In this document: positions 26,999 through 37,500 of the stretch, in pieces
Position numbering within the stretch: position 1 is the first letter of the stretch
Layout of the letters: every line of letters starts with the position of its first letter
Source of the DNA: DAOVRD01 sp964521715
GTDB taxonomy: Bacteria; Planctomycetota; Brocadiia; SM23-32
Length of the DNA stretch: 64,000 nucleotides
Assembly (NCBI GenBank): GCA_964521715.1
Contig: CAZFSS010000020.1
Span: 1 to 64,000, forward strand
Direction: 5' to 3'
Made by a program: the position numbers and the translations under genes
Notes under the pieces: model-generated
The model's input: only the letters and a program-made list of their open reading frames with translations
Told to the model about the DNA's origin: nothing
Database searches by the model: none

Positions 26999-28531
26999 TC
27001 ACGGCATGCCCCCCTCGTGCCGGAAGGCCACCGCCCTCACCACCTGCCACTCCTGTGGCACCTGCTTCGCCAGCTCCGTCAGGAAGCCCTTCTCGACGGT
27101 GACTGCCTTTGCGCCAAGCGGACGATCGCGGCCCACTTCCAGGAGGCGGCAGTTCGAGCCGTCAACCACATACAGGCCGTCTCCGTCCAGCGCGGGAGGC
27201 GGCCCAAGCGCAAACAGCTCCCCCACAAATGACTCAGGGTCCGGGAGCGGCTCCTCCCGTGCCAGCAGCAGGATGGTCTCGGTCCCACCCGGCGGGACGA
27301 GCGGGAGCCATTGGTCATCGCCCGCAGGCACCTGCACCTCGGTCACACGACCCGCGTCCACTCCGGGGGCCGGGTACAGGAGTTGGGCCTCCTGCGCGCT
27401 GACGGCGATGACGTAGGGGATCAGCGGCCGGTCCAGCTCGGCGTGGATCTGGATGCGATCGCCATCTCTGAGGGGCAACGCGTCCGGAGTCAGCACCTGA
27501 TGCGAGCCGACTTGGCCCTTGCGCTGAAAGTGGATCTCCAGGCGTGCCTGCACGGGCTGCTCTTCTGGCCGACCGGCCGCGGCCAACAGCGCCGCCACGC
27601 CAATGGCGAGCAGGACCACGGCCGCCAGGGCCAACATGAGTGCTCCTCTGCTACGGAGCCGACGCAGCGTCACGGCCATCTCCCGCGCGCTCTGGTATCG
27701 CTTGCCGGGGTCTGGGTCGAGGGCGCAGTTCGCGATGCGGCTCAAGGCGCGGCGGAGAGCCGGCCCGCTAGCCTCGGCGATGGGCTTCACGTCTCCAGAC
27801 ATGGCAGCAGACAGTGGATTCTCCGCCCCGTGGTATGGACCTTCTTCGACGAGGAGGAGCTTCAGAATGGCGCCGAGCCCGAAGATGTCCACCCGGTGAT
27901 CGGCCTCGGGGTCGCCGCGCGCTTGTTCGGGCGCAACGTAATCGGGCGTTCCCGACCTGCCCCGCCGCGGCTCCGGCTGGTATGGGGTCACCATGGAGGC
28001 CACCCCGAAATCCACGATCAGCAGCCGTCCATCGGGTGTCACGATCACGTTAGTGGGCTTTAGATCACGGTGCACGATCCCCCTGGAGTGCGCCGCATGG
28101 ACCGCTTCGGCCAGCTGGACCATCCAGTCGAGGATCTCGCGCAGAGAAGGTGGATTGAGCCGGACGTGCTCGTGCAAGGGCAGGCCCTCGACGAGCTCGG
28201 TGGCAACGTAGGGGAAATCGCCGACTCGCCCGGCGTCGGCCACGCGAACGATGTTTGGGTGATCAAGCTCGACCAGTGCGCCGGCCTCGATGTCCAGCCA
28301 GGTCTCCGCTTCACGCTGGCCCAGGGGCCGATGGGCCACCTTCAGCGCAACGTGGCCGGCCGTGCCGATCTGGTCAAACGCCTGGAAGACCTCCGCCTGG
28401 CCTCCGCCGCCCAAATGCTTCTCGATGAGGAACTTCCCCCAACGCTGCCCGGGCACAGGAGAAGAAGCAGTGGACTCAGGGCCAGCATCCCTGGCCATAG
28501 GCTCGGTCGGCTTGTCGGCTTTCTCGAGCAT
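26999..28531 (-). CDS. Membrane Ser/Thr protein kinase with extracytoplasmic DUF4384-like domain
   Basis: 510 aa from the ATG at 28531, which has AGGAGA five bases upstream (the ATG at 28552 lacks a site). Kinase domain about 30-290: glycine loop LGGGGQAEVF, catalytic Lys in VALKVAH (about 64), HRDLKPTN (Asp about 156), DFG (about 174) and GTPDYVAPEQ. One membrane helix (about 297-319, LMLALAAVVLLAIGVAALL) is followed by an outside domain (DGDRIQIHAELDRPLIPYVIAV, LLYPAPG) like the DUF4384 module found beside kinases and CHAT proteins. It likely senses an external state and signals inward. First gene of the kinase-CHAT pair; divergent from the transglutaminase gene. Confidence 0.88.
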   Translation of the reverse strand: MLEKADKPTEPMARDAGPESTASSPVPGQRWGKFLIEKHLGGGGQAEVFQAFDQIGTAGHVALKVAHRPLGQREAETWLDIEAGALVELDHPNIVRVADAGRVGDFPYVATELVEGLPLHEHVRLNPPSLREILDWMVQLAEAVHAAHSRGIVHRDLKPTNVIVTPDGRLLIVDFGVASMVTPYQPEPRRGRSGTPDYVAPEQARGDPEADHRVDIFGLGAILKLLLVEEGPYHGAENPLSAAMSGDVKPIAEASGPALRRALSRIANCALDPDPGKRYQSAREMAVTLRRLRSRGALMLALAAVVLLAIGVAALLAAAGRPEEQPVQARLEIHFQRKGQVGSHQVLTPDALPLRDGDRIQIHAELDRPLIPYVIAVSAQEAQLLYPAPGVDAGRVTEVQVPAGDDQWLPLVPPGGTETILLLAREEPLPDPESFVGELFALGPPPALDGDGLYVVDGSNCRLLEVGRDRPLGAKAVTVEKGFLTELAKQVPQEWQVVRAVAFRHEGGMP

Positions 28532-28638
28532 TGGCGCGTCTCCTGAGGCCAAGGCCGGGAACGGCCCCCGATGTGGGTCGAGACGATGGGCTTGGGGTTC
28601 TCGATAGCGCCTTCGAGTGACATTGTACGCACGAGGCC

Positions 28639-28926
28639 GTGCATGTCAACGGGGACAGACAGGCCGGCTCTGGTCGCGTGAGGGCGGGATACCGAGAACG
28701 CAGGCTTTCTCGGTCAGGGCGGCTGCCCCGGATGTTGAGGCATGTGCCCAAGGCCGCGTACGAGCAGTTCGCATCAGGGTCCGAGGTGCACTGCGGCGAC
28801 TTGGCCTCAGTCGTGGAGGCCGGGATTCGTCTGCCCGAAGCCGTCCGGACCGGCATGCTGGCTATGGTCAGGGCGATGGCGAACGGACCCCTCAGAGATG
28901 CGGCCGCCGGGCTCCCGTCCCGTTGA
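28639..28926 (+). pseudogene. Possible short mobile-element ORF remnant
   Basis: A 95-codon frame whose second half (DLASVVEAGIRLPEAVRTG, MLAMVRAMA) reads like a real helical protein and, from memory only, resembles short ORFs next to integrases in planctomycete genomes. The first half is low-complexity basic and probably not genuine. It lies in the 474-base divergent spacer between kinase and transglutaminase; no clear promoter was found there. Confidence 0.25.
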
Positions 28927-29005
28927 TTGGGGAGGCCCGACGGAGTACCTTAACCTGGCATTCGGAGCCGGGATTCCCTTGTGGACAAGCGGCCTGGAGA
29001 GAGCG

Positions 29006-31531
29006 ATGGCGGCATACCGGTGGCTTTGGACGGCGGCTGTGGCCTTCCTGATCTTCGGTGGAGAGCAAAGCATGTGCGAGGCACAACCTGACCGGCACGG
29101 GGATCTGGAGCCCTGGGCTTCCGACAGCGACCCCACTGACGTGCCCAGGCGGCACGTCGAGGAGACCAGCACCGGACGGCATGAATACACCGTCACGCAG
29201 GGCGGCACCATGGACGGCCGGAACTGCTGCTCACCCATGGGCGTCGGCATGAACGTCGAGGGCGCCCTGGAGCAGACCTGGGAGTCCAACCGCCTGGTGC
29301 GCATGGAGAACGTGGGCGACGCCGACATCGTCAATCCCTGGCTGTCCAACGGCCGGAACCTGTTCCGCACCGTGGACGAGATCGTCAATGCAGCGGTCGC
29401 GCCAGGCATGAACGACAGCGAGAAGGCCAAGGCCATCTGGTTCCAGGACTGCCGCTACCACTACCACTTCGTTGCCGACAACGAAGACGCGGACCCTGTG
29501 AAGGTATTCAATGTCTACGGCTGCTATCTTTGCGGTGCCAATGGCACCCACCTGGCCGGGCTGTGGCGCCATGCCGGCCTCAAGGTCAGCCCCTCAGCCG
29601 GGACCATAGGGCACACGACGTCGCGGGTCTTCTTCGACGGTCGCTGGCACTATCTGGACGGCGACCAGCACAGCCTCTTTCTGCTGCGCGACAACGAGAC
29701 CGTGGCCGATGATCAGGACCTCGTACGCGACCACGACCTGGTCAAGCGCGCGCATACCATGGGCATACTCCTGGGCGATTACCGTCGCCTGGACGAGTCC
29801 TTTGCCGCCTGTTTCGCGCACGAGGGCGAGGTCAGCGGCGAGCGCAACTGCCATCAGGGGACAACCATGAACATGACCCTCAGGCCGGGCGAAGCCCTTG
29901 TCTGGCGCTGGGGACACCTCTCCCCGCCCAAGTTCCGCGGCAGAGAGAAGGCCAACTACCCGGACACGATCTGCAACGGCCTTTGGGAGTACCGCCCAGA
30001 TCTGTCCGGTGATTTGTGGAGGAACGGAGCGGCCAGCGTGGAGAATGTCAAGTCCGGGCCGGACGGCTTGTCCGCCGAAGAGGGCAGGGATGGGGCGATC
30101 ATCTGGGCCGTGGAATGTCCGTACGTGCTTGTCGGCGGCAGGCTGGAGAAAGAGGACAGCGGCGCGCAGTTCGCGCTCTCATTTGACGGCAACTCATGGC
30201 AGAACGTGGACGGCACGAGCCTGGACAGTTTCTTTCCGCCCACAGAGCAATCCCCGCGCTACAGCTACCGGCTTCGCTGCCAGTTGTCAGGTGCGGCCCG
30301 GCTGAAGCGTCTGGCCATCATCAATGACCTGCAGATGGCGCCTCTGGTGCTGCCGGGCATGGCCGTGGGTGAGAACGCGTTCACGTACACGGACGAGACC
30401 AAGGGCGAACGCTCCGTGCGCATCACGCATGAGTGGGTCGAGCGCTCCTCCTCGGCGCCGCCCGAGGCGGCCCCGTCCCCCCTCTTCCCTGCCGACGGCG
30501 GGGAAACGGACGGCACGGACATCGTGTTCGAGTGGACGCCGCCGGCCGATCCGGACGGCGACGGGATCGCCGACTACCACTTCGAGCTTTCCGACCGGCC
30601 TGACATTCGGTGGCCTCTGTCCACCAACTTCTACCGGCTCATTTCCCGCACCAGGGATAAGGGGAAGGCGCAGTACACGCTGCCCCATGTAGGGCTGCTG
30701 ACGCCGGACAGGACGTACTACTGGCATGTGCGTGCCAAGGATGAGAAGGGCGTGTGGGGGCCGTGGAGCAGGACGTGGAGCTTCACGGCTCGCGGACCAG
30801 CCCATCCGCTGGACGTAACCGTGGACTATGACACGAACAAGCGCCACGGCATCCTCCAGTGGAAGCCCAACCCGGTGGGCCGGCGTCCGGTCAGCTACCG
30901 CGTCTACGGAAGCGACGAGAAGGGCTTCTCGGTCAGTGACGAGCCGTACGAGGTGGCGGTGGGTGCAAGCAAGGAACTCACGTCGCCTTTCCCTGCCAAC
31001 TTCATCACCGAGACCACAGCGACCCAGCTTGCTGTTCTGGGTGGGGAGGTCGACTTGCCTGCGGCCAACAAGACCTACTACCGGGTGGTGGCGGTTGACA
31101 GCAAAGGCAAACTGAGCGGACCGTCGGACTATGCCGCTGCGCCGCGTCCCCTCATCTACAGCAGACCCGTGGCCAAGGCCCGGGTGGGCGAAGGGTACCG
31201 CTATCGGGTCTGCGCCACACGATCCCTCGGCGACTTGAGGAATCGTGTGGTGAACGGCAATCTGACCAGCAGCTTCTGGGACATAGAACACCCGGTCTAC
31301 GTGCTGGAGCAGAGACCCAAGTGGCTCAGGATAGATGAGCCCACGGGACTGCTGTCCGGCACGCCCGATGCGCCGGGAACGGCTGACGTTGTCGTCACTG
31401 TCACCATCGACCGCGAGGTACGCGAACTGGACCAGGGCCTGGCCGGTTGGGGACAGGAATCAGTCGTTGGCACGAGCATAGAGCGGGTAGGCAGCGACAC
31501 GCAGCGGTTCACCATAGAGGTGGGCAAGTAG
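29006..31531 (+). CDS. Secreted transglutaminase-like protein with FN3 and putative Ig domains
   Basis: 841 aa. The ATG at 29006 (GGAGAGAGCG upstream) starts a signal peptide (WLWTAAVAFLIFGG, Cys/Ala-rich end), so the longer open frame from 28742 is not used. A transglutaminase core follows: Cys176 (CYLCGANGTHLAGLW), His203 (GHTTSRVFFDGRWHYLD) and Asp218. Then a discoidin-like or beta region, FN3-type units with TYYWHVRAKDEKGVWGPWS near 570, and a terminal Ig-type unit (EPTGLLSGTPDAPG). Likely acts on extracellular protein or envelope. Substrate unknown. Divergent from the kinase gene. Confidence 0.8.
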   Translation: MAAYRWLWTAAVAFLIFGGEQSMCEAQPDRHGDLEPWASDSDPTDVPRRHVEETSTGRHEYTVTQGGTMDGRNCCSPMGVGMNVEGALEQTWESNRLVRMENVGDADIVNPWLSNGRNLFRTVDEIVNAAVAPGMNDSEKAKAIWFQDCRYHYHFVADNEDADPVKVFNVYGCYLCGANGTHLAGLWRHAGLKVSPSAGTIGHTTSRVFFDGRWHYLDGDQHSLFLLRDNETVADDQDLVRDHDLVKRAHTMGILLGDYRRLDESFAACFAHEGEVSGERNCHQGTTMNMTLRPGEALVWRWGHLSPPKFRGREKANYPDTICNGLWEYRPDLSGDLWRNGAASVENVKSGPDGLSAEEGRDGAIIWAVECPYVLVGGRLEKEDSGAQFALSFDGNSWQNVDGTSLDSFFPPTEQSPRYSYRLRCQLSGAARLKRLAIINDLQMAPLVLPGMAVGENAFTYTDETKGERSVRITHEWVERSSSAPPEAAPSPLFPADGGETDGTDIVFEWTPPADPDGDGIADYHFELSDRPDIRWPLSTNFYRLISRTRDKGKAQYTLPHVGLLTPDRTYYWHVRAKDEKGVWGPWSRTWSFTARGPAHPLDVTVDYDTNKRHGILQWKPNPVGRRPVSYRVYGSDEKGFSVSDEPYEVAVGASKELTSPFPANFITETTATQLAVLGGEVDLPAANKTYYRVVAVDSKGKLSGPSDYAAAPRPLIYSRPVAKARVGEGYRYRVCATRSLGDLRNRVVNGNLTSSFWDIEHPVYVLEQRPKWLRIDEPTGLLSGTPDAPGTADVVVTVTIDREVRELDQGLAGWGQESVVGTSIERVGSDTQRFTIEVGK

Positions 31532-31556
31532 AAGCGCGGGGAGAACGTGGATTGGC

Positions 31557-31590
31557 ACCCCGGAGCGGCTCGGGGTCCTCGCTTCTTCTG
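31557..31590 (+). terminator. Possible terminator after the transglutaminase gene
   Basis: ACCCCG (31557-31562) pairs with CGGGGT (31571-31576) around an eight-base loop, followed by CCTCGCTTCTTCT. The stem is short and the T tract mixed. The rest of the 31532-31847 gap shows no gene. Confidence 0.4.
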
Positions 31591-31847
31591 AACGATACCT
31601 GAGTTGACAGTGTGCCTCGCGGGGCTAGTTCTTCCAGAGGGCAGTTTCCGAACTCTGTGCCGCCGCTCACGCTGCCTCGGACGGGATTGTAGAGCACTCC
31701 GTTTTGTGCGAACGCCCTGGCCAGGGCTTGCCCCGCAGACCCCGGACTCACCAGTTGAAGGAGCGATACGGGTCGTCGGACTCCTCTGGTCGGTCAAGGT
31801 AGAATCTTTCGAGCCAGCGCCCCTCGGTCTCGCCCGCTCTTGCCTGC

Positions 31848-33770
31848 TTACCACCAGCCGACTCGCCCGCCGCTCAACGCGCCGACAATCGTCTTCACTG
31901 CCGTGAGCGACGAATCAGCCAATATGAAGGCGATGAAGAAGACCCGAGTCTGGCGGATCGCCTTGCCGCCAGCGAACTTCATGAGGCATAGCTTGATCAG
32001 CCATCCGAGCAGGAAGGGCAACCACATTCGGTCGGCCGACCAGTTCCCGATTGCCAGGAGGCCGACGGAATGGATGGGCCACCAGTAGAAACGAGTCCGC
32101 ATGAACATGGCAAAGCCTGTGAGCGCGACCCCCAATGCGAATGGCCCCCATTGAGGCTGCGCAGCCTGGAACGGACGCTCGATGATCTGATGGGCCATCT
32201 GAAAGATGTTCTGAGGATTGCTGACATTGCCCCAGCGGTCCTGGAAGTTCAGGACGCCCCTTGCGTAGGCCTCCCCGAGAAACGTCCAGGAGCAGACAAC
32301 CAGGGCGACCGCCGTCGCCACGACCATCGCCGGCAGCAGCAGCCTGCGTCCTTTCTTGAAGACCTCGCCGATCCTGAAGCAGTGCATGGCGGCTGGCGCG
32401 AGCGATACGTTGTGCATCATGATCCCGTGCTGCATGTAGGCGACAACTGCCCCAAGGGGCCTGAGCGCGTAGCCCAGGCTCAGGCTGTGCAGAACGCCAG
32501 GCGGGCTCCACAGCAGCCATGTCCAGTAGAGGCCGCTCTGGGAGACTATCCGGGCATGCACGAACTGGACGCACATCAGGATGAGAACCAGAGCGCCGGC
32601 CGCCCATATGCTCTGGCTGTAGTAGGCGGTCCACGCGAAGACCCCGAGGCAACAGATGACCAGACCCCAGAAGGCCAGGCGGAAGGACACCGGCTCCTCA
32701 GAGTCGTCCACCCCGCTGTCGGCGCCGAACGCCTTCCTTGCGACGTCCGCCAGATGGCGCCGGGTCATGTAGAGTGCTCCCACCGTGAACACCATGTAGG
32801 AGCCCGCCATCTGCCACGTCATCAGGTCGCTCCAACTGCCGCCGTAGTGGAGAGGCGAACCCAACCATGCCGCTGTCTGCAGTTCCACGCGACCGAACAG
32901 GTAGAAGAACCAGACACTCAGCGACACATCGGCAGGCACCAGGTAAGCCAGCCCGATGACGGGCCACCACAGCTCCAGGTTCGCCATGTATGTCTCCCGA
33001 AGTGGTGTGTCCTGGAGGACGTCGGCAAACGGAATGGCTATGTCCCAGGCTTGCCCCCCTCCCAGGAACACCGGCATGGCGCGCAGCAGTCGGAACGCAG
33101 TAGCGCCGGCAAAGCCCACTATGAACGGCTTGCTGTAACAGACTGATGGCAGCAGTCTGCTCTGGCCGCTTCCTTCGGTGAATTCCAGCGGCAGCCGCGC
33201 CAACGGGAACAGCAGGTGCTCCCGGTCCACCCACTGCTTTCGCAGGATGGCGCACATGAAGAATATGGCAAGGTAGAAGAACGTGAGCAGGATCAGCCAC
33301 CGGCTCATCGGCACGAGCCATCTGCGCCATGGCACGCGGGCTTCCTCGCCTCCCCCTTCATAGAACTGCCGTGCTGCGAAAGACTTCGGGTCCTTGCTCA
33401 ACAACAGCGTCTCCGGTGCAGCTGCCAGTGACGTATCTCGCCAGACTGCGTCGCCCCGACTTGCGAAGTAGGGTGGGCCGCCCAAGGCAGGCAACCAGAG
33501 ACGGAACAGCCCTGTGGTGGGAAACACGGCGGCGATGATGAGCATGCACCAGATGAGCATCAGCTCCGCCTGTTTCAGACCGGCACTGCGGCGGACCAGC
33601 TTTATGAGAACGTTGACAACCAGCGTCAGCACGACCAGCAGGAACGCTGTGGCGGGTGAGAAGTGCCCCTCGGTCGTCCAGCCGTAGCCCCGGCTTATGC
33701 CGGCCCAGATGTCCGCCCAGCACATGAAGATGGCAACAGCCAGGCCAAGGAAGAATGCACGCCAGGTCAT
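31848..33770 (-). CDS. Multi-pass membrane protein (DUF6785/DUF6784-like)
   Basis: 640 aa with about 12-14 membrane helices: MTWRAFFLGLAVAIFMCWADIW at the start, then LMLIWCMLIIAAVFPTTGLFRLWLP, many more, and a polar loop near 340-350. It resembles the large uncharacterised planctomycete proteins labelled DUF6785/DUF6784; I give this from memory. Function unknown; transport or polymer export are guesses. It faces the transglutaminase gene and lies next to the carbohydrate region. Confidence 0.65.
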   Translation of the reverse strand: MTWRAFFLGLAVAIFMCWADIWAGISRGYGWTTEGHFSPATAFLLVVLTLVVNVLIKLVRRSAGLKQAELMLIWCMLIIAAVFPTTGLFRLWLPALGGPPYFASRGDAVWRDTSLAAAPETLLLSKDPKSFAARQFYEGGGEEARVPWRRWLVPMSRWLILLTFFYLAIFFMCAILRKQWVDREHLLFPLARLPLEFTEGSGQSRLLPSVCYSKPFIVGFAGATAFRLLRAMPVFLGGGQAWDIAIPFADVLQDTPLRETYMANLELWWPVIGLAYLVPADVSLSVWFFYLFGRVELQTAAWLGSPLHYGGSWSDLMTWQMAGSYMVFTVGALYMTRRHLADVARKAFGADSGVDDSEEPVSFRLAFWGLVICCLGVFAWTAYYSQSIWAAGALVLILMCVQFVHARIVSQSGLYWTWLLWSPPGVLHSLSLGYALRPLGAVVAYMQHGIMMHNVSLAPAAMHCFRIGEVFKKGRRLLLPAMVVATAVALVVCSWTFLGEAYARGVLNFQDRWGNVSNPQNIFQMAHQIIERPFQAAQPQWGPFALGVALTGFAMFMRTRFYWWPIHSVGLLAIGNWSADRMWLPFLLGWLIKLCLMKFAGGKAIRQTRVFFIAFILADSSLTAVKTIVGALSGGRVGWW

Positions 33771-33986
33771 CTGTGGCCGCCGCTTCGCACAAGGGGAGCT
33801 TGGGGCCGGTGCGAGCAGGCAGGATAGCGCCTCGGTGAGCAGGTGTCAAAGAAGGCCGGTCTGCCGGCAGCGGCCGGGCGCCGCCTGTTTCCTGCATGCC
33901 GGAGGCCCCAAGGCTACAGATTCTCGTTTGCAGGCCGGAGCAAACATGGACACGATGACAGCCTTCGTCGGGGGGAGTCTCGTCTT

Positions 33987-34180
33987 TCTGGCCCTTACGT
34001 TTCGATCATGTTCTTCGACGGGAACGGCCCTGCTGGCTCCAAGAAGCCGTGGTGTTGGGGTGGACACCCCTTCAACGTGAACAACAACATCAACGGCATT
34101 GACGGCGATCCGAATAGGACCGGCCGAGGCACGGACTTCGACTCCCGGCGCGTCCCCGCGGTGACCCCGCTCCAGGAAGC
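33987..34180 (+). pseudogene. Fragment of a TIM-barrel glycoside hydrolase-like protein
   Basis: An in-frame stretch reads YVSIMFFDGNGPAG, WCWGGHPFNVNNNINGIDG and VPAVTPLQEA. This resembles an internal part of planctomycete cellulase-like hydrolases with the pattern 'xxFxGxG...GHPFNxxNNxNGI'. No start codon context, no catalytic Glu and no continuation: at 34181 it gives way to the integrase tail. A decayed cargo gene truncated at the integrase junction. Confidence 0.5.
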
Positions 34181-34398
34181 CTTGCTGAACCTCGACGAGC
34201 CGTACCATCCGCCGGCATTCCCAGCTCCGGGGCCTGAGGAACCGGAAGGAGACGCTCCGCCACACGTTCGCCAGCCAGCTTGCGATGAGGGGAGTGAGCA
34301 TCTACAAAGTCTCCCAGTGGCTCGGGCACAAGAGCTTGGATACCACCATGATCTACGCCCACCTGGCCCCCCAGGACGACGAGATCAACGTGCTGTGA
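34181..34398 (+). pseudogene. C-terminal remnant of a tyrosine integrase (remnant 2)
   Basis: From 34234 one frame encodes RNRKETLRHTFASQLAMRG and WLGHKSLDTTMIYAHLAPQDD, ending INVL and TGA at 34396. HTFAS with the preceding Arg, the WLGH His and the Y of MIYAHL are the second half of the catalytic set; the first Arg half is absent. DNA identity with 56674-56890 is very high and begins at CTTGCTGAACCTCGACGAG (34181). Confidence 0.8.
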
Positions 34399-34541
34399 GA
34401 TGCCGGGCAATTGACCGGGACAGACACACGCCATACACTCAGGCCATGAGGGCCCCCTGAGCGGAGGACCTTGGTGTCTGGCGCGGCTCTTGCCAGGTGA
34501 GGAGTCTTTGCCGACTGGCGGTCAGCTGGGAGGTTACGGAC

Positions 34542-37500
34542 ATGGAGTTGCCCGAAGGGGTGAAGGCTGTCTGGGACGTGGATAGGGCTTACCGGGAAGC
34601 CACCAGCACGCGGGAACGCATATGCATTAACGGCCTGTGGCGCTTTCAGCCGGCCACCAGCGCCGACGAGCCGTTGCCAGGCCCCGACAGCGAGTGGGGC
34701 TACTTCAAGGTGCCGGGGGCGTGGCCGCTGGAACCGGGAAGGAAAGAGAATGGGCGGAGCCAGCGCCTCTTCGGCCCCGAAGGTTGGGAGGAGAAGCTCA
34801 CCGACGTTCAGATGGCCTGGTACTGCCGTGAGATCACGGTGCCGGCCGAATGGAAGGGGCGTCGCATCGCGCTGTGGGCGGCGTGGGTGAACTCTCGCGC
34901 CAAGGTGTTCGTTGACGGCAGGGCAGCCGGCGAGATTCAGTTCCCCGGCGGCGAGATCGACCTGACCAGAACATGCAGGCCCGGCGCGACCCACCAACTG
35001 GCCATCCTGGCAATCGCGCAGCTCCTCACGCCCCAAGGCACCTATCTGCCATATGACGAAGCGACGCCGGAGACGCGGATGCTCCGACGCGGCCTGTGCG
35101 GCGATGTCTTCCTCACCGGCATGCCACGGGGCGCCCGCATCACGGACGTGAGGGTGGACACGTCCGTGCGCCAGTGGGCCGTGACGTTCACCGCCACCCT
35201 GGACGGTCTGAAGGAGGCGGCAAGCTACGTGCTGCACGCCAGCGTTCTGGAGGACGGGGAGGAAGCGCTGACGGCACAAAGCGAGCCGTTCTCGACGGAA
35301 GACCTGGAGAAGGGGCGGCTGGCGTTCAGCAAGGAATGGAGAACGCCGAAGCTTTGGGACACGGACACCCCCAGGAACCAGTACGAGGCAGTCGTTGAGC
35401 TGCTGGAGGGCGGCTCGACGCAGGATGTGTACCACGCCGTGCGCTTCGGCTTCCGCGAGTTCTGGATCGAGGGGCGGGACTTCATTCTCAACGGCAGCCG
35501 CGTGCACCTGCGAGCCGCTCCGCTTAACTCCGCCCAGATCAACACGGCGACGGCCAGCTATGAAGGCGCGTGCGAGACAATCCGCCGTCTCAAGTGGTGG
35601 GGCTACGATGCTGCTTATACGCACAACTACGACTGTCGGCCAGGTTCCCACATCGCCTTCGAGGAAATACTGCGGGCCGCCGACGACGTTGGGATGATCC
35701 TCAGCTTCTCGCTGCCACACATGAGGGATTACGACTGGTCCGGCGAGCAGCCGGAGAAGAGGTCCGGCTACGAGCGCCACCTCGAGTGGTACGTGAAGTG
35801 CGCGCAGAACCACCCCAGCGTGGTCATGTACAGCCAGAACCACAACTCCCTGGCGTACGCGGACGACGAGAACCCCCAGCGGATTCCCCTCGTGCTCGAC
35901 TGCATCTTCCCGGGCAACATGGGCGAGCGGCTCCGCGAAGTCTACGGCCGCGAGCGCATCCTCAGGCAGTTCGACAAGGTGCGGCCGCAGTACAACCACT
36001 CCGGCCACAGCCGCGAGATGTACACGATGAACTGCTACCTGAACTGGGTGCCGGCTCAGGAACGTTCCGAGTGGTTCTCGCGCTGGGCCGAGTACGGAGC
36101 GCGGCCGCTCTACCTGGTCGAGTACGGCGAGCCCTACGAGGCCAGCTTCCTGAACTTGCGCGGGCCGTGGAGCCGGGTTAGGTCGAAGGACCTCTTCCAG
36201 TATCAATACACCGAATGGGGCGCGGCTACCCGGGGCGATGCCGCCTTCGACCTGCACGAGTTCGAGAAGGTCTGCCTCCGCTGGGAAGCCGACCGGTTCC
36301 GCCGCAAGGATCCGTTCAACATCGGCGACTGTCCCATGAAAGAAGGCCTTCACCTGAACGTGCCGAACTTGCGCGGCGTGCAGGCTGAGTTCATCTGCGG
36401 GACCTGGCCGTACATCCGTACGCTCGGCCTGAGCGGCTTCAACATCTGGCGTGAGCTCTACCTCTGCTTCCTGCGCAAGGGCGCCAAGACCGGACGAACC
36501 GAGCTGGAAGCAGACTGGGACAACCTGCAGCGCCCCGGCTTCAGCCCGGACTTCTACGAACCGTCGCCCGCCGACTCGATGCCCTATTCCATCGGCACGA
36601 AGATCGAGGACTGGGAGCCGAACGTCCGCGGCGCAGCATTCCGCCGCTACAACCAGCCCCTGCTCGCTTACATCGCCGGCAAGCCCGAACGCTTCACCGG
36701 CCGCGGCCACAACTATGCGTCCGGCGCTGTCATCGAGAAGCAGGTGATCGTCATCAACGACTCCCGGCGCACCGTCGAGTGCACCTGCGAGTGGTCCGTC
36801 AACCTGCGCAGCCATCCGGGCGGCGTCAGTACTGTGCGCGTGACGGCCGGCGAGAACGAGCGTATCCTCGTCCGGTTCAGGCTGCCCAGAGCGCGGGTGA
36901 ACCGGACCTACAGGTTGCGTCTGAAGGCCACCTTCAGCACGGGCGAGGTGCAGGAGGACGAGTTCAGCCTGCACGTGCTGCCGGCGCGCGCGGCGGCTGA
37001 GGTGAAGGGCACGATCGGCCTCTACGACCCTCACGGCCAGACGGCCAAGTTGCTCGACGAGCTCGGCGTCGCCTTCGACACCGTGCAGGCGGACGCCGAC
37101 TTGAGTGGCTATGGGTTGCTGGTCATCGGCAAGAGGGCGCTCACGGTCGACGGTGCGGCGCCCGACCTGTCGAGAGTCCCCGATGGACTGAAGGTCGTCA
37201 TCTTCGAGCAGACCTCGGCGGTCCTGGAGCAGCGGCTCGGCTTCCGGGTGCAGGAGTGGGGCCTGCGCCGCGTCTTCGCCCGGGCGCCCGGGCACCCAAT
37301 CCTGGCGGGCCTATCAGATGACCATCTGCGGGACTGGCACGGCGAAGCGACGTTGGTGCCGCCGTCGCTGCCGCTGGGGGACTATTACTCCTACCCGATG
37401 GTGAAATGGTGTGGTTTCGACAGCCCAAGGGCTGGGCGGTGCGGCAGTTACGGGAACGTCTCGTCCGTGATGATCGAGAAGCCGGCGGCCGGCGACTTCC

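Noticed and set aside
20563..28531. Prophage
   Set aside because: Integrase is present, but no capsid, terminase, portal, tail or lysis gene can be recognised.
28742..29005. N-terminal extension of the transglutaminase
   Set aside because: The region lacks protein-like sequence and the ATG at 29006 starts a clear signal peptide with a ribosome site.
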